Below, piece by piece: positions 1 through 9,787 of a stretch of 64,000 bases of DNA. The notes under the pieces are model-generated. The model was given only the letters and a program-made list of their open reading frames with translations, was not told the DNA's origin and did not search any database. The number at the start of each line of letters is the position of its first letter. The stretch's first letter is position 1. The position numbers and the translations under genes were made by a program. Source of the stretch: Cannabis sativa (lineage: Eukaryota > Streptophyta > Magnoliopsida > Rosales > Cannabaceae); contig NC_083603.1 of assembly GCF_029168945.1 (NCBI RefSeq), forward strand, positions 4,154,001 through 4,218,000. The letters run 5' to 3'.

Positions 1-718
1 GAAGTTCTGGAACTAGCACTAAACTCAAACATTTGATTTGCTTTATCAACCATCCCCTCATTATTATGCCTATCTTCCCTTAATACACATTTATATTGGT
101 CAAAAATTTCAACTGAAAGTTGTGGTAGAAGAAGACTTAGGCAATATGCAACATTATTCGTTGGGTGTTGTTGTGTCTATATAATGATGGGTTTAGTTTG
201 TGATTGTGATCTTTTAGTTGTAATCTTTAGTCTCTTTGCAATGTGTTCATTTTCTTATATTTAAAGAACTTCATTATAGTATAGCTTACACAAAATACAA
301 TCATCAAGCTGTAATTACAATAAGCTAGTTAGTTAGGTAGTCAAACACAACTAACTCATTTATATATATTACTAAGATTGTAGCTTAGTAAAGTAATTAC
401 CCTCTTGTTATTTTCTTGATATTTGTTTAGCCACTTTGTTAGCTAATCGACACATACGAGACACAGTGGGTGTTTAAATTGGTGCTTCGATTTAAACAAC
501 ATTTAATGGCAGCTACAATAATCCCTGTAGGTGTGAGAATTTCTTTCAGACCAATTACAGCTTGCACAGTTAAAAAAAGTAAAAAAATTGTTATATTTTA
601 ATTCATATGTCTTGACTAGCCATAATTCTTCTAGTATTGCTTGAAGTTCTGGAACTAGCACTAAACTTAGACATTTGATTTGCTTTATCAACCACCACTT
701 TATTATTATGGTCTCTAA
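1..718. repeat. Pair of direct repeats of about 75 bp
   Basis: Positions 1-78 and about 642-718 are near-identical, both starting GAAGTTCTGGAACTAGCAC and differing at a few bases. They are about 640 bp apart. The left copy is cut by the window edge, so this could be the edge of a larger duplication, two short LTRs or a duplicated exon. No protein was recognised in the interval. Confidence 0.6.
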
Positions 719-2159
719 TCACTACTCCAACACCAGCCACCTTGAAGTTCCACTATTTAATTTCAAAAAAAAAATTCTTAGTTTTTTTTGGTAGTGTATT
801 TTAAATATCTCTTCCATGTTTACGGTTTTTAATATTGGGAATTTCATTTTTTGGTAGTGTGGTGTCCTAGGGATTTTCAGGCTGTAGCTAGTCTGTGTTG
901 GCTTTGGAAGAGTGGTGTTTGTGATTTTTGGGTATTATTTTTCTAGTTAATATTCATTGATATATTTCATTTGAACCTACCTTTTTGTGAAACAATGAGA
1001 ATGTATGTATGGTATATATTATAATTGTTAGTTTTTCAGCCGCTAACTGCCAACAAAGCACTTCAAGCAATATACACCTAATGTTGTATTAAACACCAAG
1101 CCATCATTGTAGATATATTTGTGTTTTGTCTTATCATTATAGATATGATGAAAATATCTCCCATGACGAAAGTGCGAAGAGCTTCATCAAGTCATCATAA
1201 TAAAAAAGATAAAATCTCTTCATCAAGTCATTGTGGTGGAAAAAATAATATCGTTTTTGAGGTATTTTTTTATTTAGAAAAGGTTATGTTTTATTATAGT
1301 TAATATATTTTGAACAATTTATAATTCAACGTCTAAAATTGTTTGATTTCATTTCAAATTATGCAGTTAGAAGTACTATAAATTATTTTGCTCTGTAATT
1401 GTTCTATGGTTTTTGAGGTCTGATATTTAGAAGAAAACCATAGCAAAAAGCAAAGAGAAATGCTTGTTATTATTGAGTGTGATCCTTGAAATGTCAACAA
1501 GAATTTCTATGTTATTGAGTGTGATGATAATGGTTAACTCTGTTGGTCATATCTCTAGTGCCCATTTTAATCCTGCGACCACAATTTTTTTCGCCACTAC
1601 TAGGAGATTTTCACTCAAACACGTGAGCATGTTCTAACCAAAATTCAATTATATGAAGCTTGTGTATAGATCAAGAAAATGATGACCGAAAGTCACATTA
1701 ACAAAAATAGAGTTTTCAACTAATCTTATCTTTTTTTAAAAAAAAAAAATACAACTAATCTTATCTTAATTAATGCAATTCTACACAATTTAACTACCCA
1801 TTTTTATTCCACAAGTCAATGTCTTATTGTAATCAAAGGCTCTGTATTTCTCTCTGCCTTTAATATTTAAATTTGATAAAAAAAACAAAACAAAACAATT
1901 CAAGACCAGACCAGACCAAACTTTATTCAAATGAGATTACATCTTAACTCCCTATAAGATTAAATTTATATGGTGTTAATCAATGTGCACTTTATGAAAA
2001 GAATAGAGACGAAGATTAAACTATAATACTATAGTGTGTGGTTGTATTTTATAGGTACCTGCTTATGTAATAGCTCAGTTCCTTGATCAACTCTAGCTAG
2101 TGGTACACTTTCAGCTATTATTTACTAGAAAACAAGATCATTTCTTTATATTAGATCTT
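719..2159. other. Intergenic DNA, nothing recognised
   Basis: AT-rich sequence with only short ORFs that show no protein character. No splice-linked coding exons, RNA genes or clear transposon ends were seen. Confidence 0.5.
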
Positions 2160-4085
2160 GGAACACTTCCCACACTTTATTTGGTAAACTTTGTGTCTTA
2201 AGAAAGATAAATAATATGTCTTATTTGATAAATTTTGTGCCTTAAAAAAGATAAGCAACACATTTTATTAGGTAAATTCTGTCTTATTTACCTAAATATA
2301 ATTTATTATTATAAAGGTAAACAACTACACTAAATAAGGTGAACGATGCGCTTTATTAGGTTAATTCTGTGCCTTATTTACTAAAATTTAATTTATTATT
2401 CAAAAGGTAAACAACTACCCTAAATAAAGTAAACGACACGTCTTATTAGATAAACTTCATACCTTATGAAAAGTTAACGACACGTCTTACTTGGTAAACT
2501 CTGTACCAAAGCGACACGCTTTATTAGGTAAATTTTGTTCATTATTTACCAAAATATAATTTATTATTAGAAAGGTTAACAACTACTTTAAATAAGGTAA
2601 ACGACACGTCTTATTAGGAATATTTCGTATATTAAGAAAGGTAGACACACTATATTTGGTAAACTCGGTGTCTTAAGATAGGTAAACGACACGCTTTATT
2701 AAGTAAATTTTGTGCCTTATTTTTTTTTTTTTTTTGATAAATCAATGAATTGTATTGCACAAAGCGAAATTTATACAGCCTATGCGCACCCAATTAGGGC
2801 CAAAATCTATATACAAGTATAAACCAATCTGAAATCAAAATTTGATTAAGTTCTATAAAGCAATAAACCAATCTCTATCAATACTCTTGATCTTTTTAGG
2901 CATTACTCTATCAATCCGATTTTTTGGTGTCCATTTTGTTTCTTCAACAATACGGCTCGGATTGACTCTTGACTTTTGCCAAATAGCTTCATTTCGGGCT
3001 CTCCATAAATTATACACCAGCCCTACTACAGCAGCAGCAAGAACATCTTTCTTGAATTTTGACAGCTTAGATCTCCCAATCCACTTGAATTTTGTGCCTT
3101 ATTTACCAAAATATAATTTATTGTTAAAAAGGTAAACAACTACCCTAAATAAAGTAAACGACATGTCTTATTTAGTAAACTCCTGGCGCTAAATAAGGTA
3201 AACAACTACCTTAAAATAAGGTAAACGACACGCCTTATTAGGTAAACTTCGTGTCTTAAATAAGGTAAACGACAAGCCTTATTTAGGTAAACTTCGTGCC
3301 TTAAATAAGGAAAACGACAAGCCTTGTTTAGGTAAACTTCGTGCCTTAAATAAGGTAAACTAAGTCTCTTTCAAAAAATAAATAAATAAATAATACTAAG
3401 GTTAACCAAAACATAATTTATTATTAAAAAGGTAAACAACGACCTTAAAATAAAGTAAACGACACATCTTATTAGGTAAAATATTGTGTCAAATAACTAC
3501 CTTAAAATAAGATAAATGACATGTCTTATTAGATAAACTTTGTGTCTTAAATAAGGTAAACAACATGCTTTATTTTGGTAAACTATGTGCCTTAAATAAT
3601 GTAAACTAAAACATAATTTATCACTAAAAAAAGTAAGCAACTACCTTAAAATAAGGTAAACGACATGTCTTATTAGGTAAACTCCGTACCTTAAATAAGG
3701 TAAACAGAAACATAGTTTATCATTCAAAAGGTAAACAACTATCTTAAAATAAGGTAAACGACACGTCTTATTAGGTAAATATCGTGCCAAATTACTACCT
3801 TGAAATAAGATAAATGACACACCTTCTTAAGTAAACTTCATACCTTAATAACGTAAACAACATGTTTTATGCCTTAAATAAGGTAAACCAAAATATAATT
3901 TATCACTTAAAAGGTAAATAACTACCTTAAAATAAGGTAAACGACACGCCTTATTAAGTAAATATCGTGCTAAATAATTATCTTAAAATAAGATAAATTG
4001 CACACCTTATTAGGTAAACTTCATGCCTTAAATAAGATTAATAACATGTTTTATTTAGGTAAACTCCGTGTCTTAAATAAAATAA
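2160..4085. repeat. Degenerate minisatellite, about 46-bp basic unit
   Basis: About 1.9 kb built from variants of a unit around GGTAAACGACACG, CTTATTAGGTAAACTTCGTG and CCTTAAATAAGG. Neighbouring units at 3,270-3,360 are about 46 bp apart and nearly identical. Longer composite units add a block ending AATTTATTATTAAAAAGGTA. The array is broken at 2,722-3,087 by a LINE fragment and resumes in register on the other side. No coding role is seen. Confidence 0.85.
2722..3087 (-). mobile_element. 5'-truncated LINE (L1-type) fragment inserted in the minisatellite
   Basis: The minus strand encodes the C-terminal tail of a plant LINE reverse-transcriptase polyprotein: WIGRSKLSKFKKDV, then VYNLWRARNEAIW, the conserved stretch near the zf-RVT region. 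The stretch of T just inside the left end is the poly(A) tail on the minus strand. A 16-bp direct repeat, AATTTTGTGCCTTATT, flanks it at 2,706-2,721 and 3,088-3,103, as expected for a target-site duplication. Only the last 366 bp of the element are present, typical of 5' truncation. A chance match of the flanks is possible because they lie inside tandem repeats, but the interruption of one unit fits insertion. Confidence 0.85.
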
Positions 4086-5270
4086 TGAAAAAGGAATTTA
4101 GGTCATTACTCTTGCTTTTCTATTGGTGAAGATTATTCTTTTATAATAACAATGTTAGGCTTGTTAGTTGTTCATTCCAAAGTGGTTTTCAAGAGGGAAC
4201 TTAAGGACAAGATCAAGTGAGTTTCAAATGCATATGTTTCTTACAGTACAAATATACATTTAACAATCTTAGTCCTACTAATGATTATGTCACTAAACCA
4301 CAAAGTACCACAGATTTTTCAAAAAAAGTTAAGCCTTCTTGATCTCTTTATGGCAATATATACAAGTGTTATAACACATAAACAAATCAAGTTCAATGCG
4401 TTGAGAACACATATTTATTTATATTGCTTCATGATTGAATGGAGTGGTAAGTCTCAAAAGTGGCCTAGGAATCTCTTTTTAAAATTCTTAGTACAATGCC
4501 AATTTTTGTTCAATTTACACCACTTCGTGAGATTTACCACAATGTGCACATATGGAATGGTCGTTAATTAATGTAAACATATTAGTTGTATGTGCAAATT
4601 TAAGTACTCTATGAATAAAATTGTTGCAAATATGCAAGAAGCTATAAAAACAAATAATGAGTTTCTAATAACACGTGTTTGAGAGTTGAATCCAAAAATA
4701 AAGATAATAAGTTTATAAAATATTGGAAAAACAATTCTAAGTATCGTCTTGTCTCTCGCCTCTCAAGCTTTGAAATATATTTTCAAAACCCATAAACCCC
4801 AACAAATGTTAGAAGCCTCTGTTGATATATCTTCCAAGCGTACTTAAATTATAAGATGTTATTAGTTAATATACTTCAACTAATGTCATATCTATGTATA
4901 GTTTGTATGTATAGACATATTATGTATATCAGTATGTGTATAGTAATTTAAACCTTTTATAGATTCATTTTAGGCCACCAAAAGAGATTGTGTCCTAGCA
5001 CTCAGTTTCCTTTTGGCAACGTTGAAAGAAGGCAATTAAAAGCTCAACCATTTGATCAGTATGACAAGGATTTATATGAAACTCTGAAACACCATACGCC
5101 TAAAACACCATGTGTCTTCCACTCATTACAAATAAAGGCTAATCATTCAAATCACTAGCTCCGAAACTGTAAGCATTAATAATAACACATGCCATTAAGG
5201 AACTAAAACAAACATTGCATGAGCACACAAGTTTTTATCCACATTTCACAATTTTTAAGCTCACTTAATC
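4086..5270. other. Intergenic DNA, nothing recognised
   Basis: AT-rich sequence with no supported gene. A 96-codon open frame at 4,281-4,571 lacks recognisable protein features and codon structure. Confidence 0.5.
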
Positions 5271-5399
5271 ATATTACACAGAGCCCAATAAATTATGTAA
5301 ATATATTTTTAATAAAATAGTACAACAGAAGATAATGAGTAGGAAAAACTCAAGAAAAGAAAACAACAAAAAAAAACCAATTGATAACTCACTAACAAC

Positions 5400-5700
5400 A
5401 CCTCCATTTTTACTGTCACTAGACGGAAAACCCAGCAAGTTGTCGGTATAACGTTGATGGTGGTGACAGAGGAGGAGGAGGACACTTGCGGAGGAGTCAC
5501 GAGAATGTTGCGACAATGCTGGCGAATGATGGCTGTTGAGTTGCGTGCTTTCAGGAGGTTAATCGTGTGGAAATTGTGACTCAATTTGTGTGAGGGCATT
5601 TTGGGTACAGTACTTATAAAAACATGTATGTTTCAATTAAATTTAAAATAAAGGTAAATTTAGTTAAATGATTAAAAAAAGATGTATTTTTCAATTTATT
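5400..5700. repeat. Dispersed repeat, copy A
   Basis: This stretch resembles 7,690-7,935. Read on the minus strand both contain CACACGATT, CTCCTGAA and CACCACCATC in the same order. On the plus strand they share the block GGGTATTTTGGGTACA, then ACT-CATAAAAA, then GTTT-AATTAAATTT. The AT-rich end of the block also occurs at 24,516-24,636. Open frames over it on the minus strand are not conserved between copies, so I do not call a gene. Confidence 0.6.
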
Positions 5701-7240
5701 CCAAATTCTTGATCATAGTGAAAAATATTATGGGTCCAACAACTAATAAGGGAAGGGAATAGAGAAATAGTATTGATCTGTTATAGATTGGTCTACCAAA
5801 GACTTAGTTAGCATGTAATTCATGTGTGAATCATTCACTATTACTTTTTACCAAAAACACTAAATAAGTAATATAAGTATCTTATTTTTTTCAATTTAAC
5901 TAGGCACTCAATTAAAATCATATGCCTCATATACAAACATAAGGAATGTCTTAGAAGGTTAGTGATAGACACAACTCCCAAGTCAACAAGTTGGTTAAGG
6001 GGAAGGGATTTAATTAGCCATTGTATTCTACCATACCAGTTTACAAAAAAAAAAAACCCAATATTATAAAAATTAATTACAGAAGAGTAATAAGTGAAAA
6101 AACTGTCATCAGCTGCGAATCCCTAAGCTCTCTCTCACCTCTAAGCTTCTAACAAATGGCTTTTTTTCTTTCTATAATTCATATAAAGATAAGTTCATCA
6201 ACAAGGTACCCACCGGCCACCTCAAGTAAGGATCTCAACCACTCTTTACACTGGTTTGTGCTATGCAGAAAAATAATAGCATGCCTTTTTTTTTATCCTT
6301 GGTGTCGTCCATCAAGCTTATAATTAAGACTGGCAACTGTCCTTGCTCTCCTGTTTAATAATTTGTCATGGTAGCATAATCTCTTTCTTACCTTAGGCTT
6401 AAAAATAAGTAATACCTTTTACATCTATCTTGCATAGAATTCAAATCAGATTGTATTTTCCCCCAAGTTTAACAAATTGTCTTAAGTATGTAATACCAAA
6501 GATGAGAACTTATAGTGCTCTTGTGGGCTTGACAAATATTTGCTCAGAATCATTCTTCACAGCGAACTATGATGGTAGGTAGCTCAACTTGTCATGGCGT
6601 TGAAAGTGAACTAACAAGGTATGTCATGACATGATATAGCATATCACCATGAATAGCATCAAAGTTTTATTGTATCATATGACATATAAGGATATGCAAT
6701 AGGTGTTCCCTGAGCTTCAACAAACATACATAATAAGAGGAACTGTTAGTTTTAAAAAATCAGAATACCTAACTCTGTTTAGTTAATTGTTTTTCAATCT
6801 TAGATTTATTCCAAATTCTGCACCATTTTCAACTTAGCTATTCAAAGAACCTCCAATTTTATTTTTTCAATGGATTTTGAAAGAGAAATTAGAGAATGCT
6901 AAGACATGAGCTAACAGTTAAGGCATGAAAAGTTACTGTGAATGGTATATCACCAAAAACATGAGTCAACAGACAATAAATATTTCAGATGATAGTAGCA
7001 TTTGAAAATATTCATTTATTAATAATTAAGTGCACTTGATCTTTATAAACGTTAAATAGAGCAAATTTCATACATAGATATATGCAATGATGCACATGTG
7101 AATCCTACGGTTAGCACAATAAACAATGCACATACTTCACCAAATTTGGTTTAACAAAATAAAGCAAGATAACTTAACCATTAGTCGTTAAAGACCAAAT
7201 TACCTCAGTAGTCAATTCTATCTTTAGGCTTGATGGTAAT
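5701..7240. other. Intergenic DNA, nothing firmly recognised
   Basis: No ORF with family character. A short plus-strand frame from ATG at 6,156 runs about 55 codons with no recognised motif. Pyrimidine-rich patches near 6,120-6,180 could be leader-like, but no downstream coding exons were found. Confidence 0.4.
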
Positions 7241-7492
7241 AAGTCTCTTATTGTGGATTACAGAGGTTAGTGTCTTCGAAAACATCAACCAAAGCCTCTG
7301 TAGGCTCTTGAAGAGCAGACACAACTCATATATCAAAAAAGAAGATTCTATAATATTTTATATATTATTTATAAATAAATCATTCATATCTGGTAGTTTC
7401 TAAAATTTCTAAATAATTAAAAAAATGAGTACAGATAAATTCGAAGAATGAATATTGAAGAAAAGAGAATGACAGAGATAAGAGTCAAAAAC

Positions 7493-7540
7493 CTGAAGAA
7501 GAAGAAGAATTAGTACAGTGACAACCGTGAGTCTCTCCAT
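7493..7540 (-). other. Possible signal-peptide exon, unproven
   Basis: On the minus strand an ATG at 7,540 opens a 16-codon segment, MERLTVVTVLILLLLQ, which looks like a secretory signal core and ends at a CAG|GT donor in phase 0. Downstream (7,240-7,330, minus) short open stretches exist, but no acceptor gives a convincing continuation. It lies next to repeat copy B, so it may be chance or a relic of a small secreted-protein gene. Confidence 0.15.
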
Positions 7541-7689
7541 TCACCAAAATCCAAGGGAGAGATTAGAAAATTAAAATCGGCAATCGATTGATTAACCGAG
7601 GAAGAAGAAGAAGACGAATGTAAAGCACTGGATGTTAAACTGACGAGGAATTGAGAGGCCGATGTGAATTCATCGACTAGAAAATTAGA

Positions 7690-7935
7690 TTGAGATGGTG
7701 GTGACGACGATGCAGGAGGCAGACAGCTACTCGCAGTGCCGGAGGGAAAGTGCGATCATTCCATAGAGAAGAATGACCTGAGTTGCTTGTGTTCAGGAGA
7801 AGAAAATCGTGTGTTATGTAATGTAAGGGTATTTTGGGTACACTACTCATAAAAAGTGGTATGTTTGAATTAAATTTGATTTAGTGGTAGATTTGGTTAA
7901 TAAATAAAAAAAAAGGGCATTCCTCAACATCTCCC
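7690..7935. repeat. Dispersed repeat, copy B
   Basis: Second copy of the repeat at 5,400-5,700, with the shared block GGGTATTTTGGGTACACTAC followed by CTCATAAAAAG and an A-run ending GGGCATTCCTCAAC. The same ending recurs near 24,615-24,636 just upstream of eS7. Confidence 0.6.
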
Positions 7936-8109
7936 ATCATTAATGAGGCAGCTGGGCTCAATTCCTTCTGTCTAGACTTAAGGTCCAAACCAAAACAAAA
8001 TGGTGGCCCAATAAGCAAGCCCAAAAGCCCATATCTAAATTTAGGTCATAATTGGGTCATATATCATCCAAAGAATAATGGTTCATTAGCCATTTCTCTA
8101 TGTCACGCA

Positions 8110-9144
8110 TTGAAAAATGGAAATATTAAATCTTCATTCTCATGGTATGTCAAGGTGGTGCGACTTGGGTGCTGTAACTCAGGATCGGCAACGGAAAATG
8201 AGGTGTGGGTGGCCGGAGCACAGCTTTCACGTTCAGCTTTTGGGTATGACGAAGAGGGAATGACACCAACTGCTCGTTGGCTTTTTGATAGAGGAAGAAA
8301 AGCTTGCTCTCAAGAGTTTCTTCCATGGCCAAGCTTGCACAATAACTTTTGGGTCACCAGGTATTTCAAATGGAATAGAACCAATCTTACTACTAATTTC
8401 ATATTTCTTATTGAATTTGGAAAATTAGTTGATGATAAGGGGGGTTGTTATTTCATGGGCACTGTTAGACAAATGGGGCACAAAGAAATCACTACAGAAT
8501 ATGAATGTGGACTTGATTACTGTTACATATTCTTTAGCTCTAAAATGGTGACTCAACACAATTGTGGGATTGGACCAATTATTGATAATTTTCTATTCTC
8601 ATTTTGGTTATATGATGATAATGGGGATTGCCCGCTACTGGAAATATTGAGACAAATCATCCAGCATGTAATTTCCAGCATTGGTGTGATGGGTACTATC
8701 CCTTCTCTGATGATGTTTAAAGGACTTGATGTTCTCAATTGGAGGGTCAACAAGGTTGTTAATTTTCTTCTTCAGGGGGATAACTTTTATTTGGCTTATG
8801 ATGATTATATTCAAAGGAGCAAGGAGACATTTTTTAAGGCAGCAAACGAATTAAAAAGATATTCAGCAAAGTTGGAAATTAAATTTGAAATTAATGCCAA
8901 AAATTGGGAAGGAAGCCACATCCAACCACATGATACCTCAAGCACAATTTTCTACAACATTTTTCAGAGGCATAACAAGGAGTGGAAGTGCAAAATGCAT
9001 ATGTTGGACTGGTTTTTCAAGCGAAGTCGACTTGCTGAAACTTGGTGTGTCTCTCACAACTTGAACAATACGCATTTACTGGACTGGTTCTTTGATAGAG
9101 GACGAGCGAGGTTGGCAATTGAAGCTTCATGTTCTTCACCTTGA
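8110..9144 (+). CDS. Unrecognised 344-aa ORF next to an LTR-like segment
   Basis: An uninterrupted 344-codon plus-strand frame in a region where other non-gene frames are under 110 codons. I do not recognise the protein. It contains a repeated motif: WLFDRGRKA near residue 57, WFFKRSRLAE near 301-310 and WFFDRGRARLA near 325-335. The middle is rich in aromatic residues (YFKWNR, YIFFSSK, FSFWLYDD). There is no signal peptide, clear membrane domain or catalytic motif. Thirty bases after its stop an LTR-like segment begins. In another frame across the stop, LHLEDKVNFG resembles sequences seen before the 3' LTR of plant Ty3/gypsy elements. It is therefore probably the 3' internal part of a degenerate LTR retrotransposon rather than a host gene. 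No 5' LTR was found upstream. Confidence 0.35.
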   Translation: MKNGNIKSSFSWYVKVVRLGCCNSGSATENEVWVAGAQLSRSAFGYDEEGMTPTARWLFDRGRKACSQEFLPWPSLHNNFWVTRYFKWNRTNLTTNFIFLIEFGKLVDDKGGCYFMGTVRQMGHKEITTEYECGLDYCYIFFSSKMVTQHNCGIGPIIDNFLFSFWLYDDNGDCPLLEILRQIIQHVISSIGVMGTIPSLMMFKGLDVLNWRVNKVVNFLLQGDNFYLAYDDYIQRSKETFFKAANELKRYSAKLEIKFEINAKNWEGSHIQPHDTSSTIFYNIFQRHNKEWKCKMHMLDWFFKRSRLAETWCVSHNLNNTHLLDWFFDRGRARLAIEASCSSP

Positions 9145-9173
9145 GGACAAGGTGAATTTCGGGCGGCCGGTAT

Positions 9174-9435
9174 TGTTAGGCCTTAGAGTATTATATAATA
9201 ATGGTATATGGGTAATTGTAATGGGAGTATTGAGATGGTATAAATAGGAGAGTAATAGAAGGGTTTTGGGGGGGAATGATTTTAGTTAAATGAGCTTTTA
9301 GCTCTTGGGAGAGAGCTGGGTCTCTCGAATACCCAGCAACTTGTTCTCTTTTCATTCCAATATCAATATATCAGTTCTATTATCTCTACTTTTGCTACTG
9401 TTGTACCGAGATGATAGGAAATTCCTATCATAACA
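9174..9435 (+). mobile_element. LTR-like segment (262 bp)
   Basis: It begins TGTTAGG and ends CTATCATAACA, so its ends form the TG...CA inverted repeat TGTTA/TAACA. Inside is a TATA box, TATAAATAGGAG, at 9,239-9,250, with transcript-like sequence after it. It directly follows the 344-aa ORF, in the place of a 3' LTR. No second copy exists in the window, so the LTR call rests on termini and layout. Confidence 0.55.
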
Positions 9436-9787
9436 CTAATTTAGATATATAAGAAAAGTCCAGAGCACTCGGAAGAACTCAAATTACAACGAGAAGGCGA
9501 TCCAAAACGAGGTCGTTTTCAGTAAGCCGCTGCACGAGTTCTAAAATAGCAATGAATAGAAGCAAAAACATGAATAAAATGAGAAGAAAAAGAATCAAAG
9601 ACAACTATAACATCTGGATAATATTGTACAAATCTTCTGTTCATATCATATTATTCTCTAGTATATGATATGAATGCTTGTTCCTTTATATAAGTTTCTG
9701 TTTGGTAAAACTATAAAAACCAGAATACAAATATGCCGCCGGATTCAAAATGGGCTCTCTTGAAACAACAAAAATCGAACAAAATTA

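Noticed and set aside
5274..5599. Overlapping 80- and 96-codon minus-strand ORFs
   Set aside because: Serine/valine-rich strings without family motifs, lying over a dispersed repeat whose other copy does not keep the frame.
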